A DNA stretch of 64,000 nt, taken from positions 46,885 through 110,884 of the forward strand of contig SVCQ01000003.1 of the NCBI GenBank assembly GCA_015058275.1. The letters run 5' to 3'. The stretch is from Clostridiales bacterium (lineage in GTDB: Bacteria; Bacillota; Clostridia; Peptostreptococcales; Anaerovoracaceae). The notes beneath the pieces are model-generated. The model did no database searches. It had not been told where the DNA came from and was given only the letters and a program-made list of their open reading frames with translations. How positions within the stretch are numbered: the first letter of the stretch is position 1; every line of letters begins with the position of its first letter. Positions 42,801-52,082 of this stretch are shown piece by piece. Position numbers and translations under genes: made by a program.

Positions 42801-45539
42801 ATCTCCGTCATAGAATCTCACCCTGATCCTGTTATCCTGCTCGCGGAGGTTGTACTGGATGTACCTGTTGTTGTCATCCACATTCTTCAGCGATTCGATC
42901 AGTTTATCGAGAGTATCTGCACCTTCAATGCCGCGACTGCCTATGACCGTATAGCTGAGATTATTCGTCCAAGGAACGGTGACAGTCCCGTTTTCCCCTT
43001 CGTATGTAACGCTTTCGATGTACCAGGTACCGCTGCCGTTCAGCACATTCTGGAGTTTGATAACACTGGCTGCATCGTAAGTGCCTTCCATATCCTCGAC
43101 GACACTCTCATTCAGTATCCCCATTTTCCTTGCATCGGGCACATTGAACTTCAATGAGACCTTATACTTTTTAGCCTTGTATTCAGGCACCACATAGACA
43201 TTGCGGACCTCGGCCTCAGAAGGGGCAGTCACTGTCGCATATCCCTTGTATCCGGCGATCTGATCAAAGCTTGTCTCAAAAGGAAGCTTGTGCGGCGTAG
43301 TATCACCATCGTAATATGCCGATGCGCCTGTGATATCGAATCCGGCAGGAACGGCGTCCAGCGGGATGTATAATTTCGTGCTTTCTCCCATCAGTAAGTC
43401 AGCCTTATGAAGGACATCTTCGTACACAGGTGCCGCTGTGTCACTTCCGGCCTTTTTGATCTTCCTCAGATAAATATTCTTATGACCTGTTGTGCCCTCC
43501 TTCATGTTCACGCTGAAGCTAAGCGTCTCATCCTTGGATCTTATATCTCTCTGTAACTTCCCCATTGGATGGAAGCTCCTCTCGCAGACAGCTCTGACCT
43601 CATAATCCATAAATTGATTGTCTTTGCCGAAGACAAAGGATGCGTCTTTGGCTTCCCTGGAAAGGCCTTCGACCCCGTCGACCGATGTGCTATCGCCAAG
43701 AGGGATCTCCTTCCACTCATCTTCCTTATTGGTCCATTCCGCTTCATGCTTCTTTTCACGGTATTCGAGTTTCAGGCTAAACTTTTTAAATTCACGATCT
43801 GTGAACATAGCTTCAGGAGTGGACACCGCAGGATGGATCTTGCCCTCGTAGTATTTTTCTGTGATGTTGGTCCTGGCCGCTTTATTGAGTCCATAGCCCT
43901 CAGCGATGAGAGCGTTATACGCATCTTTTGTAACGGGATCCTCACCATCAGGTACGACATCATCAAGTCCGACATATTTGTGCGTATTTCGGTAGTAACC
44001 GAACAATCTGTACTCATAATCGAGAAGGTCACAGCGGAGACGATCGGTTGCACTATATATAAAGCCCTGGACCGTGGTCAGCTTGCGGTAATAAAATCCA
44101 CCCGGCTCATGGAGCCATACGCACGCGTCTCCCTTGAGATTTTTTTCATCAGTTTTTACTTCAAATTCCGAATCAGGCTTCAGATACGCATTTGAAAACA
44201 TCTTTCCGCTGAAATCCTTTTCACCGTCTATCTCTCCTGCCTTGATGTCTCCGTTGCCGCTTATATGGTCGACATCCATGACATTGAATCTGCCCTTTCC
44301 CATCCATATCCCGGCACCCATTTTATCTGTAGGGTTATCGTTGAATCTTACATCACTGTCTGCCAGGACCAGCGCCGCTTCTGCGCTTCCGTGTGCGGAA
44401 ATGGCTCCGCCTTCACCCGCGCAGAGGTTTTCGTTTATGGTGCAATCCCAGAACTGTGTCGTATGGAATTTGTCATAGAGCGCGCCGCCGTTGCCGTCTA
44501 TCGCTCTGTTGTTGATGAACCTTGAATGCATAGAACGGAAGAAGGCTCCGTTTTCGATATACATGGCGCCGCCGTCATCTTCCGCCTGGTTTGCAGTCAT
44601 CTCAGTGTAATCGATCCAGGTGGATTCATCACCGTCCAGGTAGAGTGCGCCTCCGTCATCGCCGGCATAATTGCCTCTGCACGTGGCATAGTCCATTCTG
44701 TTATTCGCACCGTCGATATATACAGCGCCGCCGTCTTCACCGTCGTCGCCGTCGACAAATGTCGAATTCTTGATGAATCTGTTTCCATTGTCTTTGGCGC
44801 CGATCTTCGCTCCGTCTCCTTTCAGATACAGACCGCCGCCGTATGAAGCGTTATTGCCCTCAATGACAGAGCTGTATAATTCAAATTTGTTTCCCTCAGC
44901 ATATATGCCGCCTCCGTAGCTGTCGGCTCCTGCAATGAGAGCTCCGCCCTGTCTCTCTACAAGGTTTTTTCTAACAACGATATCGTGCACCTTGCAGCCG
45001 TTTCCCTTCAGGTAAATACCCCCGCCGCTCAGATATCTGCGGAAGTTGCTCCATTTGCTATTACCCTCCACGATGCCGCCGGATATCTCGATGTTGTTGC
45101 CTTCCGCCTGTATGGCGCCGTAGCTGTTATTTGTAAGGATTACTTTTCCGCCTTTTTCGCGGTCTGGTTTCATCACCAGCTTGCTGCCTTCTCCTAGTTT
45201 CACGGCATGGTAATCGTAGCCTTTGATATAGCCGTCCGCATCAGAGATGTTATTGATCGTCAATTCCTGTCCGGGCTCAACTGTAAAGGCTATGTCTGCG
45301 CCATCTCCTTCGATGCTGTGACCTTTCAGGTTGATGGTAGTTTCGCCTGTTACGATATATTCCTTTCCCTTTATGTCTTCGGTCAGGTTATAGGTACCGT
45401 TGAGCTCCTTACCGGTATTGTTGTCAAGATCAGCCGCAGAGGCTTTTGCTGTGCTCAGCAAAAGAGCAAATGCCATGACAAGTAATATCACGGCAGCCCC
45501 GGACAGTTTGCTTCGATTTCTTTTCAGATAGTTTTCCAT
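39882..45539 (-). CDS. Very large secreted surface protein (parallel beta-helix, InlB-type repeats, Fn3-like end)
   Basis: 1885 residues. Signal peptide (about 10-35, cut near AKASAAD). A right-handed beta-helix region (about 90-430) carries repeated GGAxY/GGGIY motifs, as in polymorphic membrane proteins. Then come Ig-like and bacterial-repeat domains, including two InlB/Listeria-Bacteroides-type repeats (ending FGGWYKV...AHW and FDGWFKEG...AHW). A short charged coiled coil (about REAEEAERQKAKQEAEAKA) and a very basic C-terminal fibronectin-III-like domain close it. No LPxTG anchor. The beta-helix suggests adhesion or glycan binding. It has its own promoter and ends at copy D. Confidence 0.88.
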   Translation of the reverse strand: MENYLKRNRSKLSGAAVILLVMAFALLLSTAKASAADLDNNTGKELNGTYNLTEDIKGKEYIVTGETTINLKGHSIEGDGADIAFTVEPGQELTINNISDADGYIKGYDYHAVKLGEGSKLVMKPDREKGGKVILTNNSYGAIQAEGNNIEISGGIVEGNSKWSNFRRYLSGGGIYLKGNGCKVHDIVVRKNLVERQGGALIAGADSYGGGIYAEGNKFELYSSVIEGNNASYGGGLYLKGDGAKIGAKDNGNRFIKNSTFVDGDDGEDGGAVYIDGANNRMDYATCRGNYAGDDGGALYLDGDESTWIDYTEMTANQAEDDGGAMYIENGAFFRSMHSRFINNRAIDGNGGALYDKFHTTQFWDCTINENLCAGEGGAISAHGSAEAALVLADSDVRFNDNPTDKMGAGIWMGKGRFNVMDVDHISGNGDIKAGEIDGEKDFSGKMFSNAYLKPDSEFEVKTDEKNLKGDACVWLHEPGGFYYRKLTTVQGFIYSATDRLRCDLLDYEYRLFGYYRNTHKYVGLDDVVPDGEDPVTKDAYNALIAEGYGLNKAARTNITEKYYEGKIHPAVSTPEAMFTDREFKKFSLKLEYREKKHEAEWTNKEDEWKEIPLGDSTSVDGVEGLSREAKDASFVFGKDNQFMDYEVRAVCERSFHPMGKLQRDIRSKDETLSFSVNMKEGTTGHKNIYLRKIKKAGSDTAAPVYEDVLHKADLLMGESTKLYIPLDAVPAGFDITGASAYYDGDTTPHKLPFETSFDQIAGYKGYATVTAPSEAEVRNVYVVPEYKAKKYKVSLKFNVPDARKMGILNESVVEDMEGTYDAASVIKLQNVLNGSGTWYIESVTYEGENGTVTVPWTNNLSYTVIGSRGIEGADTLDKLIESLKNVDDNNRYIQYNLREQDNRIRVRFYDGDPSGDGGFTSELWDKGTTLNDHVDEFAGSFSSAHHFVECYQEDGKWRYDPQENVVSMDKKLYKDMTLYAVMEPSALVLPADANGKTRSDSDGSVLVYRENKEDGLRQAGFVEGETVKVAYRGDKAVKGWIAQHRIHKAGSQYAQTEDYDLGHENSMIGDARCSLKGNVMTFRVTKSMVTPDDSNPEKVSTVIIKPILADPVVNITGVPQIMSRGQNWSTTSAVVWPESMKDSTVRWTVTYDGVTSDLSGEFTFANSGLYKLTAVVTDGLGIGRDYTQEFDVEVPGVQLYKVSFDSNAAGADDPDVQLVGDGSKATAPAQNPSREGFTFGGWYKVIRSSDGSVQREEAFDFDTEIKGDTELRAHWLCAVNVSVVGNTGGSVGTVESAVSDNLYPEGSSVTVVATPEINYKVKSWTYNGNEVSGNTSGVFTINSLSAANNEVTVEFEAGSTSGDTHSVKASQKGESYVWYADAKFYGEGDYYPGDAVTLTATPEAGYAVHGWCNGRGDWLSNSATYTFVMGNSNVNDVYAIVYNKVKDLKLTSPAAVTVGDDYTPAVEAEYAGTESTEEERRSYIVWSIESMPQGSQVDYYEGSYGPPTIKATRPGNIVLRATFFTYKPNVPSVVRYEKSFTIGVDAVAEPTCDVTFKNGNTTVATQTVLKGGSVSDIGSLTKKGSRFDGWFKEGETNPYDFTVAVNADLTLEAHWTEAEKVDAVPASCLEDGIREHYEISDGGKTEYYLDEYITHKSSSEALKVPPLGHEWTRAQYAWSDNNLAVTAIRLCTHDRCGVSEVETVATAATVTKEPTLTEDGEMLYTAEFSNKAFTTQFRTAGISNEDVKRREAEEAERQKAKQEAEAKARAEAALEWTGTQDGSVPAAKSVKAKAGKKRVRVSWKKAKKKNLKKFTNVEIQVCTDRSFDRSNTIRRIVRKSKKSVTVKGLAKKKTYYVRVRNVRGSGSGKRVSKWSKVRKVKIRK

Positions 45540-45699
45540 ACCTTGTGATGTCCTCTTTCCTGAGACAGACTGAAGATCGTCTCATAGTAAATTATTCAAC
45601 AGTTTTCAAGCTTTCTCCGGTCTGCCATGCTGCCACACCTTTATTTTCAGGTCTTTCCCTGCCATATCCGCAGAGTTCAGTATATAAAACTTCATTTTA

Positions 45700-45708
45700 T
45701 TATATCAG
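45700..45708 (-). promoter_or_regulatory. Extended -10 promoter of the surface-protein gene
   Basis: TGA-TATAAT on the minus strand (TATAAT at 45700-45705), with no clear -35. The leader would be about 150 nt and includes a hairpin TGAGAC/GTCTCA near 45562-45585, just above the ribosome binding site. Confidence 0.5.
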
Positions 45709-45786
45709 TTTTCCTGCTGGTTTTGGGCGTGCAGACAGTATTCACTTATTATTTATTTTATCCATAATTTTTTCTTTTCATTATTT

Positions 45787-46710
45787 TTAGTACCTCAATT
45801 TCCCGCAAATCTCCTCTAGCAGTTCTGCGTACTTATGGTGCTTCATCTGCGGGAAAGCGCGCAGCAGTCTCCCTGCTCCGAAATGCCTGCTGCTCAGAAT
45901 GCGCTCTTCGAGTGCTTTACGCTTAGCCGTAAGTTCGGCACGTGATGCCGCCATCTGAGCCAGAGTCTCAGCTTTGCTTGTCTCGATCGTCTCTCTTGCT
46001 TCAGTCCTGGCAGTTGAAATATGCTCTATTGCCTCAGCACCCGCAAGCGAAGCCTGGACCTTCGCGTCATCAACGCGCTGCTTGGTCTCAAGGGTCCTGG
46101 TTCCGATTTGGTTGCTAAGTTCATTGCTGACAACGCGCATGCGTCTCTGCATCTCATCGATCTCAGCCATACGCTTGTTGAGTCCTATCATTACACTGAC
46201 TGAAACAGCAAAGTCCGCGATGTATGTTACTGAGAAGATTCCTATCAGCGCACACCCTATATTCTGCGGGATGCGTTCAAGAATGCTGCTCAGCATCGGA
46301 TATACAGCGCGCACAACGAGCAGTATGGACATGCCCCAGATGATGCTGAACTGGAGGCAGATATATCCGTTCAGATTGAAAGGCCTGTCCGAATAGTCCC
46401 ACCATCTCGCGTGGAACGCCTTATCCAGGATCCACCCGCCGAACAGTTCAACAGCCGTCGCAAGGACGACTCCGAAGAGGAACACCTTGAGCGCGTTCTG
46501 CTCATAGAATTCTCCCTCACCCGTTATCTGAAGCAGGAAAAAAACCGCCAACACTCCGAATCCGTATATCGGGCATACGGGGCCGTTCAGAAATCCTCTG
46601 TTGACAACCAGCCCCTTACTCACCGCCTGATATGCCACCTCGACACACCATCCGAGGAATGAGAATACGAGAAAATATTCAAGAATCGTATAAATAATCT
46701 GTAGCGTCAT
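45787..46710 (-). CDS. PF06541-like membrane protein (putative ABC-transporter type IV) with coiled coil
   Basis: 307 residues. The first 170 carry five or six helices with LVFSFLGWCVEVAYQAVSKGLVVNRGFLNGPVCPIYGFG and HARWWDYSDRPFNLNGYICLQFSIIWG, both typical of the family. Residues about 185-270 form a long charged helix or coiled coil. No binding site is recognised. It lies 69 bp after ftsH with only a weak ribosome binding site (GAAAG). Confidence 0.78.
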   Translation of the reverse strand: MTLQIIYTILEYFLVFSFLGWCVEVAYQAVSKGLVVNRGFLNGPVCPIYGFGVLAVFFLLQITGEGEFYEQNALKVFLFGVVLATAVELFGGWILDKAFHARWWDYSDRPFNLNGYICLQFSIIWGMSILLVVRAVYPMLSSILERIPQNIGCALIGIFSVTYIADFAVSVSVMIGLNKRMAEIDEMQRRMRVVSNELSNQIGTRTLETKQRVDDAKVQASLAGAEAIEHISTARTEARETIETSKAETLAQMAASRAELTAKRKALEERILSSRHFGAGRLLRAFPQMKHHKYAELLEEICGKLRY

Positions 46711-46779
46711 CTTTCAAATGAAAAGATGCTGGACGCCTTTCAGGAGTGCCGGCATCATGTGTGTAATTTCTATCTCTGA

Positions 46780-48597
46780 TCAGCTGTTGAGAATGTTCAT
46801 GAACTCCTCGCCTGTGATCGTCTCCTTCTCATACAGGTGAGCTGCAAGTTCGTCGAGCTTCTCTCTGTTCTCTGTCAGGATCTGTACAGCCTTCTCATGC
46901 TGCTGCTTGACAAGTTCAACGACCTTCTCATCGATCTTAGCCTGTGTCTCTGCCGAGCATGCGAGCGAAGTGTCTCCGCCGAGATACTGGTTCTGAACTG
47001 TCTCCATAGCGACCATGTCGAAGTCATCACTCATGCCGTAGCGGGTGATCATCGCTCTCGCCAGCTTGGTAGCCTGCTCGATATCGTTCGAAGCACCTGT
47101 CGTCACTGAGCCGAATGCAACTTCCTCTGCGGCACGTCCGCCGGTGAGAGTTGTGATCTTGTTCTCGAGCTCTTCCTTGTTCATGAGGTAGTGGTTGCCT
47201 TCATCGACCTGGAGAGTATATCCGAGAGCTCCCGAAGTACGCGGGATGATCGTGATCTTCTGGACAGGAGCTGAATTGGTCTGCTTTGCAGCGACCAGCG
47301 CATGGCCGATTTCGTGATAGGCAACTATCTTCTTCTCCTGGTCAGTAAGGATCGAATTCTTCTTCTGGTATCCTGCGATGACTACCTCGATGCTCTCCTC
47401 GAAGTCGGTCTGGCTTGCAGCCTTGCGCCCGTCGCGGACAGCTCTGAGAGCTGCCTCATTTACTATATTGGCAAGCTCAGCACCGGATGCACCGGATGCC
47501 ATTCTTGCAATAGCGCTGTAGTCGACGTTGTCCTCGACCTTGACCTTCTTGGCATGTACTTTGAGGATGGCTTCTCTTCCCTGCAGGTCAGGCAGCTCGA
47601 CAGGTACTCTTCTGTCAAAACGTCCCGGTCTTGTGAGCGCAGGGTCGAGTGATTCCGGACGGTTGGTCGCAGCGAGGATGATTACTCCGCTGTTGCCCTC
47701 GAATCCGTCCATCTCAGTCAGAAGCTGGTTCAGAGTCTGTTCTCTCTCGTCATTGCCGCCGAGATTTCCGCTGTTTCTCTTCTGACCGATAGCATCGATC
47801 TCATCTATGAATACGATACACGGAGCCTTCTCCTTGGCCTGACTGAACAGGTCACGCACTTTGGATGCTCCCATGCCGACGAACATCTCAACGAACTCAG
47901 AGCCTGACATCGAGAAGAACGGTACGTCAGCTTCGCCGGCTACAGCCTTGGCGAGCATGGTCTTACCTGTTCCCGGAGGGCCTACGAGCAGTACGCCCTT
48001 AGGCATCGAAGCTCCGATCTCACGGTACTTCTCCGGATTATGCAGGTAGTCTACGATCTCCTGAAGGTTTTCCTCTGCCTCATCGACACCCTCGACATCG
48101 CTGAATTTGATTCCGTCAGATGATTTTACATACACCTTGGCATTGCTCTTGCCCAGGTTGAACATCATCGATCCCGGGCCGCCGCCTGCCTTGTCCATCA
48201 TCCTTCTGCTCAGATACTGACCTAGCACAACGAAAATGATTATCGGCAGTATCCAGCTCAGGAAGAAGCTTGCCGCCGGCGACATCTCCTCAACGATCTC
48301 GCTGGTGAACTCAGCTCCGGATGCATGGAGCCTGTTGACGAGATCCGGGTCATTCATGATGCCCGTCTTGTATGTCTTCGATCCGTCCTTGTTTGTAAAA
48401 AGGATCTTATTGCTCTCAATCTGCACCTTACCGATCTGATTCTTCTCAGTCATGGTCATGAAGGTGCCGTAGTCTACTTCCTTGATTTCCTGTTCTGCAA
48501 CCATCGGAACGATCATGGAGTTCCACAGGAACAGGATCAGGAGAACTGCTATATAGAAGATAAGCAGCGGTTTCCGTGGTCTGTTAACCTCGTTCAT
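46780..48597 (-). CDS. ftsH: ATP-dependent zinc metalloprotease FtsH
   Basis: 605 residues. Two transmembrane helices (about 10-27 and 108-128) flank an extracellular part. The AAA+ domain has [17 protein letters not shown] and the second region of homology [21 protein letters not shown]. The zinc site is HEIGH in [12 protein letters not shown], where most FtsH have HEAGH. Degrades membrane and regulatory proteins. AAAGGA lies 7 nt before the ATG. It stands immediately beyond the last cassette (copy C) and is probably the native neighbour of guaA. Confidence 0.96.
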   Translation of the reverse strand: MNEVNRPRKPLLIFYIAVLLILFLWNSMIVPMVAEQEIKEVDYGTFMTMTEKNQIGKVQIESNKILFTNKDGSKTYKTGIMNDPDLVNRLHASGAEFTSEIVEEMSPAASFFLSWILPIIIFVVLGQYLSRRMMDKAGGGPGSMMFNLGKSNAKVYVKSSDGIKFSDVEGVDEAEENLQEIVDYLHNPEKYREIGASMPKGVLLVGPPGTGKTMLAKAVAGEADVPFFSMSGSEFVEMFVGMGASKVRDLFSQAKEKAPCIVFIDEIDAIGQKRNSGNLGGNDEREQTLNQLLTEMDGFEGNSGVIILAATNRPESLDPALTRPGRFDRRVPVELPDLQGREAILKVHAKKVKVEDNVDYSAIARMASGASGAELANIVNEAALRAVRDGRKAASQTDFEESIEVVIAGYQKKNSILTDQEKKIVAYHEIGHALVAAKQTNSAPVQKITIIPRTSGALGYTLQVDEGNHYLMNKEELENKITTLTGGRAAEEVAFGSVTTGASNDIEQATKLARAMITRYGMSDDFDMVAMETVQNQYLGGDTSLACSAETQAKIDEKVVELVKQQHEKAVQILTENREKLDELAAHLYEKETITGEEFMNILNS

Positions 48598-48705
48598 AGT
48601 TATTCCTTTCTTTCATAATCTGATTAATACAGGTGAATGATAGCACCCGATCCAATACGCTTCAATCATCACAGGCCAATATACATACAACCTTCTAAAT
48701 CCAAA

Positions 48706-48740
48706 TGAAAAAACAACCTGAAAGATATATTCTCAGGCTG
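48706..48740 (-). terminator. Terminator beside guaA-end repeat copy C
   Basis: CCTGA (48717-48721) pairs with TCAGG (48733-48737), extended by AA/GCT positions, and is followed on the minus strand by TTTTTT. It ends the HipA-like cassette transcript ahead of ftsH. Confidence 0.7.
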
Positions 48741-48780
48741 CTTTAGCATTATCTAGAAAGAATTTTTTCCTTTATGCCTC

Positions 48781-48803
48781 ATTCGAATTCTATGGTCGAC
48801 ACT
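48781..48803 (-). repeat. guaA-end 23-bp repeat (copy C)
   Basis: Same 23-bp sequence as copy D; minus-strand reading V-S-T-I-E-F-E-stop (TGA). It stands 18 bp after the HipA-like stop and 40 bp before its terminator. It marks the ftsH-side end of the cassette array. Confidence 0.88.
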
Positions 48804-48821
48804 AAAGTAGTATCAGAGCAA

Positions 48822-49931
48822 TTATTTTGCAGCAAATCTACAATCGTGCTTTTTCAAAAGTTCAAGTCTTCTGTTGAACATCTCCCACTGATCTTCACTT
48901 GAGAACCATTCTTGCCTGACATCTGTGATTTGGTTTAATCCGATTTGCTTCACAGCTTCGATGGCAGCATTTTTCTGAGAAAGACGCTCTTTAGATGTCT
49001 GACATATCGCACCTTCCAGCGTGTCATAAGATGTAAACGCCTTGTTGAAATCCATAAGTGGATGCAGTCCAATGATCTTGTTGGTGCTATTGTCCACCCA
49101 TACGCCCCAGTTGCCCCAATGCCTGTCAGTATTCCCAATCAGATAATCAATGATGTTCATTGAATAATATGCATACGCATCTTTATTGAGAATCATTTTA
49201 TGATAATCCTGATCATGATTCTGTGCATAGATCTCTACATATTCCATAGCTACAATGCTGCGTTTCTTGGAAGTTATGATTTCACTGGAACTGACATCTA
49301 CACCATTATATTTCTCAGGAACATAATGCACATGTTCAATTCTGAAGCAATCCATTATTCTGCTTGCCAGCAGTTCTGCTTCAACATCTCGCTTATCGCC
49401 GTCTTTCAGAAGATAGAACGTGCCGTTTCTGCGTACCCATGCTTTAGGTGCAACACCTTGCGTAGCTACGTCACCGGCCGCATCTCTTGGATCCACGAGT
49501 TCTGCATTCTGTGCTGTAAGGCTCTTGCCTCTAAGGCTTACATCTACAAATGAATCCGAAAGTGAGTGATCATATAAATTGATATCCTCATATGTTGCTC
49601 GCTCATATTGCTTTTTCACCCAATACACATCAGTAAGTGAAAGCGCATGATATGAAATAGCGATCTCAGCGCGGTCTCTATCCGTTACAGCCTGCTTCCT
49701 GCCAAGGCTGTTCAGTATTTCTTTGGCGTACTTCCTGTCCATTGTAAGGATCCTTGATGCACACCAGTATGTGAAATTGCTCAGGTTATTAAGTCTGATT
49801 TCAATGTCATCTGCGGTTTTCTCCAGATACAGATTATAAGGCATAAAGCTGGCACTATAAATCGTACAGGAGCCATCACTCCTTATAGATGCCACTTTAC
49901 GATTCATGTGCATAATTATGTAATTCTGCAT
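48822..49931 (-). CDS. HipA-like protein kinase, no HipB partner
   Basis: 369 residues. The C-terminal half has the HipA/CtkA kinase pattern: SIVAMEYVEI, NIIDYLIGNTDRHWGNWGVWVDN (catalytic Asp and Asn) and HPLMDFNKAF (metal-binding Asp). The N-terminal 150 residues have no recognised domain. No HipB-type helix-turn-helix antitoxin gene is present within the cassette. It fills the cassette between copies C and A alone. AAGGG lies 6-7 nt before the ATG. Confidence 0.82.
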   Translation of the reverse strand: MQNYIIMHMNRKVASIRSDGSCTIYSASFMPYNLYLEKTADDIEIRLNNLSNFTYWCASRILTMDRKYAKEILNSLGRKQAVTDRDRAEIAISYHALSLTDVYWVKKQYERATYEDINLYDHSLSDSFVDVSLRGKSLTAQNAELVDPRDAAGDVATQGVAPKAWVRRNGTFYLLKDGDKRDVEAELLASRIMDCFRIEHVHYVPEKYNGVDVSSSEIITSKKRSIVAMEYVEIYAQNHDQDYHKMILNKDAYAYYSMNIIDYLIGNTDRHWGNWGVWVDNSTNKIIGLHPLMDFNKAFTSYDTLEGAICQTSKERLSQKNAAIEAVKQIGLNQITDVRQEWFSSEDQWEMFNRRLELLKKHDCRFAAK

Positions 49932-49963
49932 GTATTCCCTTCTTATATGTATATATGTAAATG

Positions 49964-49972
49964 ATTATACCA
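49964..49972 (-). promoter_or_regulatory. Extended -10 promoter of the HipA-like gene
   Basis: TGG-TATAAT on the minus strand (TATAAT 49964-49969), 32 bp before the ATG. It lies inside the cassette, so the cassette carries its own promoter. Confidence 0.6.
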
Positions 49973-50050
49973 CATAGTAGTTCTGCACCATGCATATGTA
50001 AAGTGAAACAGCGGATAATGGCGCTGCGTTTTTTTGTGAGTTTCAATACT

Positions 50051-50083
50051 AAAAAAACCAGGAGAGGCAACCGGCCTCTCCTG
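50051..50083 (-). terminator. Terminator beside guaA-end repeat copy A
   Basis: A perfect 10-bp stem CAGGAGAGGC (50059-50068) with GCCTCTCCTG (50074-50083), followed on the minus strand by TTTTTTT. Nearly the same hairpin as at 29316-29340. Confidence 0.88.
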
Positions 50084-50099
50084 AAGTCCTTGATATGCT

Positions 50100-50122
50100 A
50101 TTCCCACTCTATGGTCGACACT
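50100..50122 (-). repeat. guaA-end 23-bp repeat (copy A)
   Basis: Identical at all 23 positions to the 3' end of guaA at 52775-52797; minus-strand reading V-S-T-I-E-W-E-stop (TAG). It lies 37 bp after the stop of the YwaF-like gene. Confidence 0.9.
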
Positions 50123-50159
50123 ATAATCTTTTCCTATATAAGATTCAACCATTTTAGTT

Positions 50160-50915
50160 TTACGCAGCTCTGCTGCTCCTCTCTATGAACTTCCAGATAA
50201 ACCACATTGCGTGAAAAATCAGAATTATAAGCCCTGTATAAATCAGAGCGCGCATGTACTGGCTCTCCGGAAACAGCGAAGTGTCCAGTTTCAGAAACAG
50301 ATAATCAGAACCCGGGAACGCTTCATTAAGTCTGATGCTCGGGATCAGCATGAGCAAAAGAGATCCCACTGCAAACCAGATGTCTCTGTAACGCGGTCTC
50401 ATCCGGTGGATGATGATCATATAGACCGTGCAGAATACAGGTATAAGGTGTTCCCCGAAATATTGGTAGTATCTGAAATATGTCGGATCTGCGCAGTCTA
50501 GCACTGTCTGCGGGATAATGCACGCAAGTGTAGCCCCGAATAAAGTTACAAAAAAGTTTATGCCGAACAGAGTCCTGTTTTTGCTTGGTACCATAAACAT
50601 GCATATGATAAGCCCCATATCGCAGGCATGCAGCGGCAGTTTTGCCATCATGAGATTGTTTCCGCTGGTATCACCTACATAGAGGAGCCATAAGAAAAAA
50701 CCGAACTCCATCACGAACATGCTGAAAGACAGCACAAATCTAAGATGTATCTCTCCTTCCCAGTTCCGCAAAGCATCTCTATTGCGCCATACCAGAAATA
50801 TGCATATCAGGCACACGATCAGCGGGGCAAAATGCATAAGCGTGTAAGGCCGGAATGTTCCGGGTTCTCCAAACCCGAAAAATCCCGCGCTATAATATGT
50901 GTAGTTACCGCTCAT
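50160..50915 (-). CDS. YwaF/TIGR02206-like integral membrane protein
   Basis: 251 residues with about seven helices. The motif MAKLPLHACDMGLIICMFM and a His-rich second helix (LMHFAPLIVCLICIF) match the TIGR02206/YwaF group. Function of the family unknown. Its start overlaps the end of the next gene upstream by 11 bp, so the two are translated together. The pair occupies the cassette between copies A and B. Confidence 0.75.
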   Translation of the reverse strand: MSGNYTYYSAGFFGFGEPGTFRPYTLMHFAPLIVCLICIFLVWRNRDALRNWEGEIHLRFVLSFSMFVMEFGFFLWLLYVGDTSGNNLMMAKLPLHACDMGLIICMFMVPSKNRTLFGINFFVTLFGATLACIIPQTVLDCADPTYFRYYQYFGEHLIPVFCTVYMIIIHRMRPRYRDIWFAVGSLLLMLIPSIRLNEAFPGSDYLFLKLDTSLFPESQYMRALIYTGLIILIFHAMWFIWKFIERSSRAA

Positions 50916-51843
50916 TTATTGCTCCGTCTTCCTTTCTGTAATACTCATCTATATATATGCTGCACATTTCCCCGGCTGACAGCCCGCTCTCATACTTCTT
51001 TTCCATCATGTTCATGATACGGCGCGGCACAGTCAGTTCACCGCCTTTATCTCTTAAGCGGTCCTGATCTGCCAGCGCCCTGATAGCCTGCTCAATATCC
51101 GGATATGAGAATTCCTCTGCCTGCTGATAATAGCTTTCCATACCGGCTTTTCTGCGCCTGTGGATCGCATTGTGTGCAAGCCTCAGAGCCGTTGCAATAA
51201 GAAAACTGACCAGAGCAAACAATACGATCAGCAATGGCATTGGTATGTATTCCAGGATCCGGTATATCTGGTAATGATCACGCCAGCCGCCGGATTCCTC
51301 TCCGACAGCAAAGACAAGTATCAGGTACATCGCCATATATATACACACAGGCATTATGGCAATGATGGAGTCCTTCCATTTGATCTCGTGGTCGGAATTA
51401 ATGAAGAGAAAAAGCAGTATTGATAAGACAGGGCAGGTCAGATGAAGGAGCAGATTGTTGGAAAACAGCATTACCCTGTAAAAGCCTGCCGCAGGAGCCA
51501 GTACTGTAAGAGCGATAATGAAGGTTATAGCTACCCCTGTAGTTCCGGCGTACATCAGATTCACATACCATCTCGGAAGATGATAGTTGCGGTATCTCAT
51601 GCCATCGACTGCAAACGGAATACACATTGCCGCAGCGACAGCCATCAGCAGATTGGACAGAATGGTAAACATGTGATACGACTTCCACCCAACTTCTTTT
51701 ATAAGCGGATCCGGGTCTCTCAGCACCTGATCGGTGACCCCAAGATACACAAGAATGCATATCAGGCTGCATACTATTATCGCCAGTATGCAGCGATTCC
51801 TGTTGATTTGAAGCGCATTGGGTGATTTCTGAGATTTATCCAT
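50905..51843 (-). CDS. Membrane protein, Pr6Pr/FAR-17a-like
   Basis: 312 residues. About six or seven helices in the first 220 residues, with KSYHMFTILSNLLMAVAAAMCIPFAVDG resembling the Y-F-T-x-x-S-N motif of Pr6Pr-type proteins. A soluble C-terminal tail of about 90 residues (SYPDIEQAIRALADQDRLRDKGGELTVPRRIMNMMEKKYESG) follows. AAGGAG lies 5 nt before the ATG. First gene of the two-gene cassette. Confidence 0.65.
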   Translation of the reverse strand: MDKSQKSPNALQINRNRCILAIIVCSLICILVYLGVTDQVLRDPDPLIKEVGWKSYHMFTILSNLLMAVAAAMCIPFAVDGMRYRNYHLPRWYVNLMYAGTTGVAITFIIALTVLAPAAGFYRVMLFSNNLLLHLTCPVLSILLFLFINSDHEIKWKDSIIAIMPVCIYMAMYLILVFAVGEESGGWRDHYQIYRILEYIPMPLLIVLFALVSFLIATALRLAHNAIHRRRKAGMESYYQQAEEFSYPDIEQAIRALADQDRLRDKGGELTVPRRIMNMMEKKYESGLSAGEMCSIYIDEYYRKEDGAINER

Positions 51844-51890
51844 TATTTCTCCTTATCTTACTTATATCCAGTCAATGGACACACATGGGC

Positions 51891-51913
51891 AAAAAGGCGC
51901 CCATAAGGGCGTC
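51891..51913 (-). terminator. Terminator beside guaA-end repeat copy B
   Basis: A 7-bp stem (51896-51902 with 51907-51913, GCGCCC/GGGCGT core, one G-T pair) with five T following on the minus strand. It ends the toxin-antitoxin transcript. Confidence 0.7.
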
Positions 51914-51927
51914 ATATAATTTGCACT

Positions 51928-51950
51928 ATTCGAATTTTATGGTCGACACT
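51928..51950 (-). repeat. guaA-end 23-bp repeat (copy B)
   Basis: Differs by one base from copies C and D; the right part TTATGGTCGACACT is kept. The minus-strand reading ends F-E-stop (TAG). It lies 132 bp after the toxin stop; that spacer holds no gene I recognise. Confidence 0.85.
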
Positions 51951-52082
51951 ACCACCATTTGTGAATATCGTATTTTTCTGTCCCGGACACAGTTCCACGA
52001 TCATGGCTTTGTGCTCCTCCAAGCGTAAAGATGTCCATCTCATCTATATTCAATTGTACCGGTAATATCTTCGTTTGGATAA

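Noticed and set aside
45540..45786. Small gene between the surface protein and the PF06541-like protein
   Set aside because: The open frames have no ribosome binding site; the stretch is better explained as promoter and leader of the surface-protein gene.
46780..48597. ftsH as part of a mobile cassette between copies D and C
   Set aside because: ftsH is normally chromosomal and usually essential; the simpler reading is that it is the original neighbour of guaA and that copy D belongs to the surface-protein unit.
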